Positions 44,310-53,638 are shown, numbered from the stretch's first letter. The stretch is DNA of 64,000 bases from Paenibacillus sp. J45TS6 (GCF_018403285.1 NZ_BOSJ01000001.1:124001-188000), one strand, 5' to 3'. A program made the numbers and translations. Notes: generated from the sequence alone by a model not told the origin.

Positions 44310-44750
44310 CTATTCAACATCAAATACTTTAACCTCTACCATCTTGTCCCCATTTTTCATGTTAAGGGCTGTTTCAAGACCTGAAGTTACTTTACCAAAT
44401 ACAGTGTGAACACCATCTAAATGTGGTTGTGGTTCATGTACAATGAAAAACTGACTGGAGCCAGTATCTCTACCTGCATGAGCCATAGACAGAGAACCTG
44501 CCACATGTTTATGAGGATTTCCTGCAGTCTCACATTTGATCGTAGTTCCACTACCGCCCATACCCGTACCTGTAGGGTCTCCACCTTGACTAACAAAACC
44601 TGGGATTACTCTGTGGAAGATAACTCCATCATAAAATCCTTCATTAGCCAATTTCTCGAAGTTTGCTACTGTGTTAGGCGCTTCATTTGGGTAAAATTCA
44701 AGTTCCATTTTTTCCCCGTTTTCCATAACAATATATCCTTTTTTAGCCAT
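44310..44750 (-). CDS. ppiB: Peptidyl-prolyl cis-trans isomerase (cyclophilin)
   Basis: A cytoplasmic cyclophilin of 146 aa that speeds proline isomerisation. Landmarks: [19 protein letters not shown] (active-site Arg in FHRVI) and [16 protein letters not shown]. The ATG at 44750 lies 7 nt after AGGAGG; the longer in-frame reading runs through this site. In B. subtilis ppiB lies between the rib genes and lysA as here. Confidence 0.96.
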   Translation of the reverse strand: MAKKGYIVMENGEKMELEFYPNEAPNTVANFEKLANEGFYDGVIFHRVIPGFVSQGGDPTGTGMGGSGTTIKCETAGNPHKHVAGSLSMAHAGRDTGSSQFFIVHEPQPHLDGVHTVFGKVTSGLETALNMKNGDKMVEVKVFDVE

Positions 44751-44833
44751 TGTAATTCCTCCTAAAAAATAAATTGCCTCCAATAGCATACTATGAGTAA
44801 ACACTGTAAAGCAACTTTGGTCGTGCTCATAAT

Positions 44834-44859
44834 AAAAAAGAGAGCCTAACAGCTCCCTT
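44834..44859 (-). terminator. Terminator after the deoxyribosyltransferase gene
   Basis: Minus strand GGGAGC-TGTTA-GGCTCTC with one G-U pair, then six T. It lies 120 bp past the stop. Confidence 0.65.
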
Positions 44860-44977
44860 GAGTAAGAAAAAGAAGAACCATGCCCTTTACCTACTTCTAT
44901 TACCTCTACACCGCAGGAGGCTAATGACTAGCTTCCTTGCAACGTTAGGGCTAATGGTGTGAACAACATTGGCATTA

Positions 44978-45469
44978 TTACATTACATCTCCAGTGAAAG
45001 GCATCTTAGGCATGTTGATAAAGTTATAATCCGCAACTGCCTCAGCAGATTCCAGGTAAGCATGACAACTTTGGCTAATCATCAAGTTAACAACACCTGA
45101 CTTTTCATGAATAATAATAACAGGCTTACCTTTAGCAATTGCATATCCAATCTCAAAGGCTGTACCACTGTCAACATGTCCATGTCTTGCACCATGCAGC
45201 TCAGTCTCTCCTTCATAATCAATCACTGCAACTACAACATCAGCCCAATCAACATGCTTAACATCATTACGGTAAACTGCATCTGCCCACTCTGCTGTAT
45301 ACATGGTTAGATGTGTTAGCTGCTCAAGTCTTGGAGAGAAGTACTCTCCTACATAAGGATTATTCCCCAGTGCTTTCTCAACTCTCTGCACTCTGTCTAC
45401 TTGTTCCTCATTAAAAAACGGACTAGCAAGGTATACTTTAACCTTATTCATTTCTTGTTTCATCATCAT
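44978..45469 (-). CDS. Nucleoside 2-deoxyribosyltransferase family protein
   Basis: These enzymes exchange bases on 2-deoxyribonucleosides. The 163-aa protein has VKVYLASPFFNEEQ at the N-terminus, ADVVVAVIDYEG in the middle, and DSGTAFEIGYAIAKGKPVI, whose Glu is the expected nucleophile. The ATG at 45469 lies 7 nt after GGAG. It has its own promoter and terminator and interrupts the ppiB-lysA neighbourhood, so it looks acquired. Such genes are common in phages and lactic acid bacteria; a related hydrolase activity is possible. Confidence 0.85.
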   Translation of the reverse strand: MMMKQEMNKVKVYLASPFFNEEQVDRVQRVEKALGNNPYVGEYFSPRLEQLTHLTMYTAEWADAVYRNDVKHVDWADVVVAVIDYEGETELHGARHGHVDSGTAFEIGYAIAKGKPVIIIHEKSGVVNLMISQSCHAYLESAEAVADYNFINMPKMPFTGDVM

Positions 45470-45495
45470 TATCAATCTCCTCTGTTATCGTAATT

Positions 45496-45524
45496 ATTTT
45501 AATTTGTTATCATGCCCAAAGCAA
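45496..45524 (-). promoter_or_regulatory. Candidate SigA promoter for the deoxyribosyltransferase
   Basis: TTGCTT (45519-45524), 17 bp, TAAAAT (45496-45501) on the minus strand, about 27 bp before the start codon. Confidence 0.45.
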
Positions 45525-45606
45525 TACGCTAAAGTTTTCATTTCTTAACTCTACCTGTAACCTCAGGTAAACCTGTTCATTTAAAAGTGTGACAGGAACA
45601 TAATAC

Positions 45607-45635
45607 AAAAAAAGAGAGCTTTTCAGCTCTCTCTA
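45607..45635 (-). terminator. Intrinsic terminator after lysA
   Basis: Minus strand GAGAGAGCTG-AAA-AGCTCTCTTTTTTT, 15 bp past the lysA stop. Confidence 0.85.
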
Positions 45636-45649
45636 ATGATCCACCTGAA

Positions 45650-46981
45650 CTATGAATTCACCGTTTGCTTATTCATACGTGCGGGAATCAGATCATTTCG
45701 AACGATATCTTCGTGGCTCTCTCTACGAACAACCAAATCGCTTTGTCCATCCTGTACAAAAACAACAGCGGGTCGGCGGATCCGGTTATAATTGCTTGCC
45801 ATTGAATAGTTATAGGCACCCGTACAAGCTACAGCTAAGAGATCCCCTGTTTCCACTTTTGGCAGCGCCAAATCCCATATCAGCATATCTCCACTCTCAC
45901 AGGCTTTCCCTGCAATGGATACCGTCTCGGCTGCGGGTTCGTTCGCACGGTTAGCAAGCATAGCTTCATACTGGGATTCATATAATGCAGGGCGAGGATT
46001 ATCTGACATTCCGCCATCGACGGCAACATATTTACGAACACCAGGAATATCTTTACTTGTACCTACTGTATACAGTGTAGTTCCTGCTTCCCCGACAAGA
46101 CTGCGACCTGGTTCAACCCAGATTTCAGGGAGTTCTTCTCCAATACCGGCAAAATGATTTTTAACACCATCCGTTATCGCTTTAACGTACTGTGATACTT
46201 CTAGAGGTGTATCTCCCTCTACATAACGGATTCCAAATCCACCGCCAAGATTAACTACCTGGAATGTAAGTCCAAGCTTCTCTTTTACTTCTCTGGCAAA
46301 TCCAGCCACACGCTCTACCGCCATCTGGAAACCTTCCACTTCGAAGATCTGAGAACCAATATGAGAATGTACTCCAAGGAGCTGTAAATGAGACTGCTTA
46401 CTTGCCAGTTCAATGGCTTCAAAAGCAGATCCATTACCGATATCAAATCCAAATTTTGAATCCGTCTGTCCTGTAGAAATATATTCATGTGTATGTGCTT
46501 CAACACCAGGAGTAATCCGCAGCAAAATTTTCACGGTTTGATTCTTCTCTGCTGCCATGGCTTGCAAGAGATGAATCTCAGTAAAGTTATCTACCACAAA
46601 ACAACCAATCTTTGCATCCAGTGCCATTTCAATTTCGTCAGGTGTTTTATTGTTTCCATGGAAATGAATACGTTCTGCCGGGAAACCCGCTTGCATTGCG
46701 GTATAAAGTTCTCCATCTGAAACCACATCCAGGGAAAGACCTTCCTGTTCCACAAGCGTGCACATTGCTTTTACACTGAAAGCTTTGCTTGCATAGGCTA
46801 CTTGAAAGGTGAGTCCTGATGCTTTGAATGCATCCATATACTCTCTTGCACGCTGACGAATCAATTGCTCGTCTACGATGTATAGCGGTGTTCCATATTC
46901 TTTTTTAAGTTCAACCGTATCGCAGCCACCGATTTCAAGATGACCTAAAGCATTAATTTTGCTAGTACCGTGTAAATACAT
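45650..46981 (-). CDS. lysA: Diaminopimelate decarboxylase
   Basis: LysA converts meso-diaminopimelate to lysine, the last step of lysine synthesis, with PLP. The PLP lysine is Lys66 in AYASKAFSV; HSHIGSQIF, the glycine-rich NLGGGFGIRYV and GKACESGDML motifs complete the active site. The ATG at 46981 lies 9 nt after GAGGAA (443 aa); a TTG three codons earlier lies too close. It follows spoVAF, as in B. subtilis. No lysine riboswitch was seen upstream. Confidence 0.97.
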   Translation of the reverse strand: MYLHGTSKINALGHLEIGGCDTVELKKEYGTPLYIVDEQLIRQRAREYMDAFKASGLTFQVAYASKAFSVKAMCTLVEQEGLSLDVVSDGELYTAMQAGFPAERIHFHGNNKTPDEIEMALDAKIGCFVVDNFTEIHLLQAMAAEKNQTVKILLRITPGVEAHTHEYISTGQTDSKFGFDIGNGSAFEAIELASKQSHLQLLGVHSHIGSQIFEVEGFQMAVERVAGFAREVKEKLGLTFQVVNLGGGFGIRYVEGDTPLEVSQYVKAITDGVKNHFAGIGEELPEIWVEPGRSLVGEAGTTLYTVGTSKDIPGVRKYVAVDGGMSDNPRPALYESQYEAMLANRANEPAAETVSIAGKACESGDMLIWDLALPKVETGDLLAVACTGAYNYSMASNYNRIRRPAVVFVQDGQSDLVVRRESHEDIVRNDLIPARMNKQTVNS

Positions 46982-47108
46982 TATTGGCAATTCCTCGCTT
47001 TTCCTGGAATGATTCCATCTAATTTTACATCAGTATAGCAGAATTTGGCTTTACGTATATATGGATTAATCGGCACATCATTTGTATTTTAATTCACACT
47101 GCTAAACC

Positions 47109-48674
47109 TTACTTTTTCTTCACCGGTTGCCGTGTATTATCTCGCGGCTTATTGAATGATGGTCTCTTTTTAGATTTGAGCAGCGGCGAACGTATAAATG
47201 TTTCCATCATAGCCTTTGCATTAAAAGGTATAAATGGCCACAGATACGCTGAATTATAAGAACGATGGAGGACAAGCATCAAAATAATGACGGTTGTTCC
47301 TATAATAAGTCCCGGAACTTTGAATGCAGCAACGAGAACAAGTAAAATGAGCCTGATCATTCGGTTCGCAAGACCGAGTTCATAACTTGGTGTAGCAAAC
47401 ATCCCTATTGCTGCAACTGCCATGTAAAGTAGGACTTCATTAACAAAAAGGCCTGTTTTTACCGCGACGTCTCCAATGAGAATTGCAGCAATCAGCCCCA
47501 TCGCTGAGGCCAGCGGAGTAGGAGTATGTACAGCTGCCATCCGCATCAGATCGATCCCTAGTTCAACAATCAGAAATTGCATAATGATCGGCAGTTTCAC
47601 ATTTTCTTGGGGACCAATAAACTCCATTCCCTCTGGTTTCAAACTGGGCTCAATAACAAATAACATCCATAGAGGAAGCAAGAATAAAGAGGCAAAGATC
47701 CCTAAAAAACGAACTAACCGCAAATAGGTTCCCATAAATGGAGTTTGTCTGTTCTCTTCGGCGTGCTGACATAGATCAAAGTAGGTCGTAGGCATAATCA
47801 TAACGCTCGGAGATGTATCTACGAAAACCACAATCCTGCCCTCCAGCAAGTGCGAAGATACCGTATCAGGCCGTTCCGAGTATCGAACTAAGGGATAGGG
47901 ATTCCATCCTTTATTAATAATGGCTTCTTCTAGCTGTTTATCTGCTAGCGGAATACCGTCAATGTCTATCTTTTCAATCTTTTTACGGATACTGTCTACC
48001 TGAACTTTATCAACAATGTCATCAATGTAGGCAATACATACATCTGTTTTCGTCCTGCGTCCAACTTGGAGCAGTTCTAGCTTGAGTCCTGGGTCACGCA
48101 GTCTTCTGCGGACGAGAGCAACGTTACTAAGGAGCGTTTCTGTAAATCCATCTCTTGATCCGCGGACCACTTTTTCTAGTGACGGTTCCTCGGGATTACG
48201 AGCCGGATAACTTCGGGTATCGATGACGAGTGCTGTTTCTTCCCCCTCAATAAAGAATGCACTCATTCCGCTCATAACCTGAATAAAGATTTTACTAAGC
48301 TCTGTATATTTTGTTACTTGGATATGAGGAATGTAATACTCAAAAAAATCTTCTGCGGCATCCACGTTCATTCCTCTTGGATTGACATAGGATAATCTCT
48401 CTAATATTTCCGTTAGAACAACGTCTTTTGAAAGACCTGTAACGAATAATAATCCCGTATGTCTTCCTCCAAAAGTCATCTCCCGGAAGTTAATATCAAA
48501 ACTTTCTCCAAGTCCCATCACATACTTAAATGTTTCCTTGAGCTTATCAAATTCAGGAAGCACGGTATCTTTGCCCTGCCAGTAAATAATGGACTCCTCG
48601 ATCGAATCTGACTCCTCATTCTGCTGTTTCTTTTTGAGTTCCGCTTCTTTCATTTTATCTTTATCTTCCGGCAT
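47109..48674 (-). CDS. spoVAF: Stage V sporulation protein AF (GerA family)
   Basis: SpoVAF is a GerA-type A-subunit paralogue in the spore inner membrane that helps dipicolinic acid release during germination. The 521-aa protein has a charged N-terminus, a large soluble domain (about residues 25-320) and about five C-terminal helices, ending in a very basic tail (KSKKRPSFNKPRDNTRQPVKKK region). AAGGAGG precedes the ATG. It follows spoVAB directly; spoVAC, AD, AEb and AEa, which sit between them in B. subtilis, are absent. Confidence 0.93.
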   Translation of the reverse strand: MPEDKDKMKEAELKKKQQNEESDSIEESIIYWQGKDTVLPEFDKLKETFKYVMGLGESFDINFREMTFGGRHTGLLFVTGLSKDVVLTEILERLSYVNPRGMNVDAAEDFFEYYIPHIQVTKYTELSKIFIQVMSGMSAFFIEGEETALVIDTRSYPARNPEEPSLEKVVRGSRDGFTETLLSNVALVRRRLRDPGLKLELLQVGRRTKTDVCIAYIDDIVDKVQVDSIRKKIEKIDIDGIPLADKQLEEAIINKGWNPYPLVRYSERPDTVSSHLLEGRIVVFVDTSPSVMIMPTTYFDLCQHAEENRQTPFMGTYLRLVRFLGIFASLFLLPLWMLFVIEPSLKPEGMEFIGPQENVKLPIIMQFLIVELGIDLMRMAAVHTPTPLASAMGLIAAILIGDVAVKTGLFVNEVLLYMAVAAIGMFATPSYELGLANRMIRLILLVLVAAFKVPGLIIGTTVIILMLVLHRSYNSAYLWPFIPFNAKAMMETFIRSPLLKSKKRPSFNKPRDNTRQPVKKK

Positions 48675-48688
48675 AATCAGGTCCTCCT

Positions 48689-49111
48689 TTATTTATCAAA
48701 TACAAACCAATCAAATAATGAACCTGCTACTTTTCCAAAAACCATAGCCATGAGTAATCCAAATAGGTACGGTTTCATTCCCAGCCTTTTCGCTAAGATA
48801 GGAAGTACATTGAGCACTTCGGTTAATGCAGCTGCAAGCAGTCCAATAAATACACCGCATAGTAACCCCACAAAAATAGCTGCAATCGGCAATAATTTTA
48901 TTTTCAAATGCCAAAAATCAGCTACCGTTCCGATCAGAGAGCCGGATATCATTGCAACTTCATATGCATGTGCCTTGTTGTATGATCGAGTCAATTGTGC
49001 GAGACGCGGAATGATATCCAGTACGATAAACAGGGCTATCACACCACTCCCGACCGCAATACCACTGGCGACACCGAGGAACATAATTATGACGCCATCA
49101 AGTACAGTCAT
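48689..49111 (-). CDS. spoVAB: Stage V sporulation protein AB
   Basis: A 140-aa integral membrane protein with about five hydrophobic helices, part of the SpoVA channel operon that moves dipicolinic acid into the forespore. Length and order (after SpoVAA, ATGA overlap with it) match B. subtilis SpoVAB (141 aa). It contains VASGIAVGSGVIALFIVLDI and ends in a charged WFVFDK. Confidence 0.9.
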   Translation of the reverse strand: MTVLDGVIIMFLGVASGIAVGSGVIALFIVLDIIPRLAQLTRSYNKAHAYEVAMISGSLIGTVADFWHLKIKLLPIAAIFVGLLCGVFIGLLAAALTEVLNVLPILAKRLGMKPYLFGLLMAMVFGKVAGSLFDWFVFDK

Positions 49112-49767
49112 GGCGAATCCCTGCCGCTAAAGTTATCTGCGCTGATCGTGGATTTAATTCGTTCGTATTCCTCACTGATTGCGTATTGGTCTACATTCTG
49201 TTGATATAGATACATTTCCACTTCTAGCGGGGTAGGCTCATCGTTCCATTTTTTCTTAAATAAGTGATTAAAAAACACAGCCATACCAAAGCCGATCCCG
49301 ATGGAGTAAGCAATCTGAAACATGTAAGGATTCTCATCCCTATATCCAGTAAGCATCTCAACAACACGAACATGAACCTCTTTCATATTAACGTCTGCGT
49401 GAAAATTCATAATCGTCAGAGCTGATCCAAAAAACAGCAAAAGCCAAACCAAAATGAAAAGAGATTTGGAAGGAGGCTTCTCATGGGGCAGCAATTCGAC
49501 CAAAGTATGACTGCTCCCAAGCGTCTCCACCTGAGCCCTCGGAACAACTTGTTTAATCCGCGCAATAAGAGGAAGCACATCGACAAGTAACAATGTCCCA
49601 TCCTTCTTTTCCGTATGTACCAGAACGGTTTCCCGCAATTTATTCTCATACTCTGGCGGATCACTCAAAATATTAGCAACATGCTTAATTTGGAGTGTAC
49701 TGCCCATCTTTATTTTAATTCGGCTGTGCAGCCGAACATACACTACAGGAGTGGATGTTCCATTCAT
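49108..49767 (-). CDS. spoVAA: Stage V sporulation protein AA
   Basis: The first gene of the spoVA operon. The 219-aa protein has an N-terminal soluble domain (about residues 1-100, starting with TPVVYVRLHSRIKI), then two hydrophobic segments (about 102-122 and 150-168) and a polar tail. AAGGAG lies 10 nt before the ATG. A good SigG promoter lies about 35-65 bp upstream, and a terminator separates it from sigF. Confidence 0.9.
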   Translation of the reverse strand: MNGTSTPVVYVRLHSRIKIKMGSTLQIKHVANILSDPPEYENKLRETVLVHTEKKDGTLLLVDVLPLIARIKQVVPRAQVETLGSSHTLVELLPHEKPPSKSLFILVWLLLFFGSALTIMNFHADVNMKEVHVRVVEMLTGYRDENPYMFQIAYSIGIGFGMAVFFNHLFKKKWNDEPTPLEVEMYLYQQNVDQYAISEEYERIKSTISADNFSGRDSP

Positions 49768-49801
49768 CCTGACGTCACTCCTTATACTGCGAAATTAGAC
49801 A

Positions 49802-49832
49802 TAGTATGGAGATTTAGACTCTTATTTATTCC
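49802..49832 (-). promoter_or_regulatory. SigG-type promoter for spoVAA
   Basis: Minus strand GGAATA (49827-49832), 18 bp, CATACTA (49802-49808), an excellent match to the forespore SigG consensus. B. subtilis spoVA is SigG dependent. Confidence 0.72.
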
Positions 49833-49874
49833 ATCAATCAGGAATGTAATTCGGTTCTTAGAAAATCACATCAC

Positions 49875-49908
49875 AAAAAGACCCCATCCTAAACATAGGA
49901 TAGGGTCT
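49875..49908 (-). terminator. Intrinsic terminator after sigF
   Basis: Minus strand AGACCCTATCCT / AGGATGGGGTCT stem with five T. It isolates spoVAA from the spoIIA operon. Confidence 0.85.
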
Positions 49909-49986
49909 ATTCTTATTCGCTTATTATCGTTGTTACATGAATTTACTATTCACTTACGTACACAAATCAGTGTCTTCTTGCGCCAG

Positions 49987-50742
49987 TTACTGCGCAATCT
50001 GATCACGAATGACCTGAAGGATTTTCTTCTCTAATCTGGATACTTGCACTTGAGAAATACCAAGTCTTGTAGCTACTTCGGACTGAGTCTGATCCCGATA
50101 ATATCTGAGATACACAATCAGGCGTTCTCGCTCAGACAAGTTTCCAATCGCTTCGTTCAGCGCCAGTTTATCAAACCAGCGCTCCTGAGATTCGTCAGCA
50201 ATCTGATCCATTAAGGTAATCGGATCCCCATCATTCTCAAATACAGTCTCATGAATGGAAGTTGGAGGCTTGTTTGCCTCCTGTGCGAAAACTACTTCCT
50301 CTGGTGTAATCTCCAAGGCCTCTGCCACTTCTTTAATTGTCGGCAACCGGTCTAAATATTTAGAGAGTTCGTCTTTCTTTTTACGAACTTTGTTCGCTGT
50401 CTCCTTAAGGGACCGGCTTACCTTGATGGTTCCATCATCTCTTAGGAACCTTTGAATTTCGCCAATGATCATTGGCACTGCATACGTAGAGAACTTGACG
50501 TCGTAGCTGAGATCAAATTTATCTACTGATTTCAGCAGCCCGATGCAGCCGATCTGAAACAGATCCTCAGGCTCGTATCCACGGTTCATAAACCGCTGTA
50601 CGACGGACCACACAAGACGTATGTTACAATTGACAAGCGTGTCTCTGGCCACATTGTCCCCGCTTTGGGAGAGAGCAATGAGGCGTTTGACTTCCGCATC
50701 TTCTAGATACGTGTGTGTTTTATGTTTCGTTTCTGCTTCCAT
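49987..50742 (-). CDS. sigF: Sporulation sigma factor SigF
   Basis: SigF is the first forespore-specific sigma factor. The 251-aa protein has sigma region 2 (VRLVWSVVQRFMNRGYEPEDLF-like, with YDVKFSTYAVPMIIGEIQRF), region 3, and region 4 (RYYRDQTQSEVATRLGISQVQVSRLEKKIL). It is held inactive by SpoIIAB, encoded just upstream with 11 bp between. Distinguished from SigG by the adjacent spoIIAA-spoIIAB. Confidence 0.97.
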   Translation of the reverse strand: MEAETKHKTHTYLEDAEVKRLIALSQSGDNVARDTLVNCNIRLVWSVVQRFMNRGYEPEDLFQIGCIGLLKSVDKFDLSYDVKFSTYAVPMIIGEIQRFLRDDGTIKVSRSLKETANKVRKKKDELSKYLDRLPTIKEVAEALEITPEEVVFAQEANKPPTSIHETVFENDGDPITLMDQIADESQERWFDKLALNEAIGNLSERERLIVYLRYYRDQTQSEVATRLGISQVQVSRLEKKILQVIRDQIAQ

Positions 50743-50753
50743 AGGTCCAACCC

Positions 50754-51206
50754 CTAATTATACAGTGCTTTCTTGGATTCTATCCTCTTCTTCATGAGGA
50801 TTGAAGTCCCGCGTCCAAGCTCGCTTGACACTTCAAATTCGTCCATGAAGTTTTCCATAATCGTAAAGCCCATCCCTGAACGTTCCAGCTCCGGTTTAGA
50901 AGTATAAAGCGGCTGCTTAGCCATTTCGAGATCCTCTATTCCATGTCCGTTATCTTCAATAACCAGGGTAATGGTATCGTTAAGGATCTCAGCCCTAATC
51001 GTAACTACACCGCTCTCATCACTGTGATAACCATGGATAATACTATTGGTTACCGCTTCCGATACCACTGTCTTTAGATCACTCAGTTCATCCATCGTTG
51101 GATCAAGTTGTGAAATAAAGGCAGCAACTGCCACACGAGCAAAAGATTCATTTTCCGACTTTGCAGAGAACTGCAAGTTCATAAAATTCGATTGTTCTGG
51201 TTTCAT
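50754..51206 (-). CDS. spoIIAB: Anti-sigma F factor SpoIIAB
   Basis: SpoIIAB is the kinase that binds SigF and phosphorylates SpoIIAA. The 150-aa protein has the GHKL ATP site: N box [13 protein letters not shown]1 DNGHGIED and G2 [10 protein letters not shown]. Its ATG overlaps the spoIIAA stop (ATGA), keeping the pair in fixed ratio. Confidence 0.97.
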   Translation of the reverse strand: MKPEQSNFMNLQFSAKSENESFARVAVAAFISQLDPTMDELSDLKTVVSEAVTNSIIHGYHSDESGVVTIRAEILNDTITLVIEDNGHGIEDLEMAKQPLYTSKPELERSGMGFTIMENFMDEFEVSSELGRGTSILMKKRIESKKALYN

Positions 51207-51556
51207 GAAACTACCTCCAGACCCGAGAGGGCACTTCCCTCATTATCAAAAACCGGCATTATTTTGAACAAGCCCGACATATCAAGCAAACGGTGAACCG
51301 CTGGATTAGCGCCTGAAATCACCATTTTCCCGCCTTTATGATGGATCAGTTTATAGCGTCCTAGAATTACACCGAGACCCGAACTGTCCATAAACTGAAG
51401 ATCTTGTAAACTAAGTACGAGATGCTTGCACTGTTGCTTCTGAATCGCTTCATCCATCTGCATACGAACGACATCTGCCGTGTGATGATCTAGCTCTCCT
51501 GTAAGCCGGACAATGAGTACCCCGCGATCGTGCTCCATGTTCACTTGCAAATTCAT
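51203..51556 (-). CDS. spoIIAA: Anti-sigma F factor antagonist SpoIIAA
   Basis: SpoIIAA is the STAS-domain anti-anti-sigma factor that frees SigF when unphosphorylated. The 117-aa protein has the phosphorylated Ser at position 58 in [15 protein letters not shown], the same position as B. subtilis. SpoIIE would dephosphorylate it. A SigH-like promoter sits between dacF and this gene. Confidence 0.97.
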   Translation of the reverse strand: MNLQVNMEHDRGVLIVRLTGELDHHTADVVRMQMDEAIQKQQCKHLVLSLQDLQFMDSSGLGVILGRYKLIHHKGGKMVISGANPAVHRLLDMSGLFKIMPVFDNEGSALSGLEVVS

Positions 51557-51589
51557 GCTTGCTCACTCTCCTCCCTGTCATAGCCAACC

Positions 51590-51618
51590 ATTTCTACATC
51601 TGTAAAATGGTTTCCTGC
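51590..51618 (-). promoter_or_regulatory. Candidate SigH promoter for spoIIAA-spoIIAB-sigF
   Basis: Minus strand GCAGGAAAC (51610-51618), 12 bp, GTAGAAAT (51590-51597), near the SigH pattern (RnAGGAwwT-N11/12-RnnGAAT). It lies in the 113-bp dacF-spoIIAA gap. Confidence 0.5.
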
Positions 51619-51669
51619 CCCCCGACAAAACTAGAAGAAAACTCTCATGAATCTACAAAAGTACTTTTT

Positions 51670-52854
51670 TTAGCGAAAAAGATCAGAGGTAGTCCGTTTA
51701 AACAGCTTCCAGAAACCTGCTTTCTCCACATCCACCGCTGCCTTAATCTCAAATTCTTTCAATACCTTGTTATCTTGTGAAACAATTAATTTTCCTAAAA
51801 CCTGACCTTTGGCAATAGGAGCTTTAATCTCTGCTGGAATGGTCAGCTGCTGAGTCGTTTCATCCGATGCTCCTCTTTTCATGAGGACGCTGTAAGGTGT
51901 GTCGGCAATGATTTCAATCTCTTTGATGTTCCCTTTTTCTATCTGCACTTTGCCTATAACGTCACCTTTTTTATAGATGGTTTTCATCATATACTGAGAA
52001 AATGCGTAATCCATCATGTTAGAAACTTCACTGTTTCTTGTTTTTGTATTCGGTTCGCCAAGTACCACAGCTACCACCCGCATGCCGTCTTTTACAGCGG
52101 TTGCAGACAAACAGAATTTAGCTTCTGATGTATAACCTGTTTTGAGACCATCGGCCCCCGGATAGAACCGCACCAGTTTATTCGTATTCACGAGCCAAAA
52201 TGGTTTTTCGGAATCTTTACGCAAGTGGTCCTGATAGGCTCCTGTATATTTCGTAACGTCTTTATGTTTCAACAATTCCCTGCTCATGATCGCAATATCA
52301 TGTGCAGATGAATAATGGTTATCAACAGGCAGCCCGTTACAGTTTGCGAAATGAGTATCGTTCATCCCAAGTTCTTTAGCACGTTTATTCATCAATTCAA
52401 CAAATGCCGCTTCCGTCCCTGCCAGCTTCTCTGCCATGGCCACGGATGCATCATTACCTGAAGCCATAGCGATTCCTTTGAGCATATCATCTACCGTCAT
52501 TTCTTCTCCAGCTTCAAGGAAGATTTGTGACCCGCCCATCGATGCAGCATATTCACTTGTACGCACTTTATCGGTCCATTTCAATTTTCCAGCATCAATT
52601 GCTTCGACGACCAATAACATCGTCATGATTTTGGTAATACTCGCTGGAGGAAGTTTCTCATGTCCATTTTTTTCATAGATAATGGTCCCTGTGTCTGCGT
52701 CAAGCAGTACCGCCGAAATTGCATTTTCCGCAAGTTCAACGGGAGGTATTACATTATTTTGCTCTTTAATCGGCTCCTCGGCTGTTGCGGTACCTGGAAC
52801 AATAATGGCGCATGTCAACAAAAGAGCGGTTAGTAATTTTATCCTTTTTTTCAT
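51670..52854 (-). CDS. dacF: D-alanyl-D-alanine carboxypeptidase DacF
   Basis: A forespore carboxypeptidase affecting cortex cross-linking. The 394-aa protein has a signal peptide (residues about 1-25, GTATAEEP), SITK (Ser72-Lys75), SGNDAS (about residue 137), DGLKTGYTS, and a C-terminal PBP5-like domain. GAGGAGG precedes the ATG. In B. subtilis dacF also directly precedes the spoIIA operon. It differs from dacB at 36 kb in lacking the SpmA/B partners. Confidence 0.95.
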   Translation of the reverse strand: MKKRIKLLTALLLTCAIIVPGTATAEEPIKEQNNVIPPVELAENAISAVLLDADTGTIIYEKNGHEKLPPASITKIMTMLLVVEAIDAGKLKWTDKVRTSEYAASMGGSQIFLEAGEEMTVDDMLKGIAMASGNDASVAMAEKLAGTEAAFVELMNKRAKELGMNDTHFANCNGLPVDNHYSSAHDIAIMSRELLKHKDVTKYTGAYQDHLRKDSEKPFWLVNTNKLVRFYPGADGLKTGYTSEAKFCLSATAVKDGMRVVAVVLGEPNTKTRNSEVSNMMDYAFSQYMMKTIYKKGDVIGKVQIEKGNIKEIEIIADTPYSVLMKRGASDETTQQLTIPAEIKAPIAKGQVLGKLIVSQDNKVLKEFEIKAAVDVEKAGFWKLFKRTTSDLFR

Positions 52855-53038
52855 AAGTACCTTATCCTCCTCTTCGATCTATTGAGTTAACTGATGTGTG
52901 GCGTCATACTGCTATACATTCTCGTCAGGAAAATTGGGAATTATTCCATTATCTGAGATAAAATAATAATTCGACTTTGATTATTCGTTTTAATAAGACC
53001 TACATAATGAATTGGAAGAATGATAATTAACGGTAAAA

Positions 53039-53066
53039 TGAACCTTTTTTGCAGCTTATTTGTTTT
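53039..53066 (+). promoter_or_regulatory. Candidate ECF-type promoter for the sigma/anti-sigma operon
   Basis: TGAACC (53039-53044), 16 bp, TGTTTT (53061-53066). The -35 resembles ECF promoters, which often drive their own sigma gene. Autoregulation is inferred. Confidence 0.4.
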
Positions 53067-53098
53067 ATATACATCAGCAGGCGAAAGGAGTGACGGCC

Positions 53099-53638
53099 AT
53101 GACAGAACGTGAACTATTCAATACCTACAATAAAGAGATTTATCGAACCTGTTATTTTCTGCTTCAGAATGCACAAGATGCCGAAGACGCATGCCACGAT
53201 GTTTTCGTTACCGTTTTCCAACGAGACTTCCGAAAAGTAGTTTATTTAAAGGCTTGGCTCATGCGAATTACTACAAATCATTGCTTGAATCTACTCAAAA
53301 AAAGTCGAAAGAAAAGAGAAAAACAACTGCAAATTTGGCATCTTTATGAGGAAGCAAGAACCTCTGCAAAAGCACTGGAAACGATTGTCGAGGAAAAATC
53401 TACTGCAGCCGATTGGCAAAAGTTATTTAAAGAGCTCCCGGACAAGCTTCTTGTGGTGATTACGCTTAGGTATGTTAACGATCTGACAACAACAGAGATT
53501 GCAAATGTTCTTCATATCCCTGTCGGAACGGTGAAATCGAGACTGCATAAAGCTTTAAAGATCATGAGAAACAAACTGCAAGAAGAAGACTTCTACTATC
53601 TGAAGGGAGAGAATCCTATTGAAGCCTATGGAAGATGA
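53099..53638 (+). CDS. ECF-family RNA polymerase sigma factor
   Basis: A 179-aa extracytoplasmic-function sigma factor with region 2 (DAEDACHDVFVTVFQRD, LKAWLMRITTNHCLNLLKK) and region 4 (RYVNDLTTTEIANVLHIPVGTVKSRLHKALKIM), no region 3. The ATG at 53099 lies 8 nt after AAAGGAG. Its end overlaps the next gene by 20 nt; that gene encodes a DUF4179 membrane protein likely to be its anti-sigma factor. It is on the plus strand, opposite to the flanking sporulation genes. The signal sensed is unknown. Confidence 0.93.
   Translation: MTERELFNTYNKEIYRTCYFLLQNAQDAEDACHDVFVTVFQRDFRKVVYLKAWLMRITTNHCLNLLKKSRKKREKQLQIWHLYEEARTSAKALETIVEEKSTAADWQKLFKELPDKLLVVITLRYVNDLTTTEIANVLHIPVGTVKSRLHKALKIMRNKLQEEDFYYLKGENPIEAYGR

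Noticed and set aside
46982-47108. Lysine riboswitch upstream of lysA
   Set aside because: The gap is only 127 bp and lacks the L-box core sequences and a terminator.
52855-53038. SigF/SigG promoter for dacF
   Set aside because: A GGAATA is present but no -10 box fits at the proper distance.
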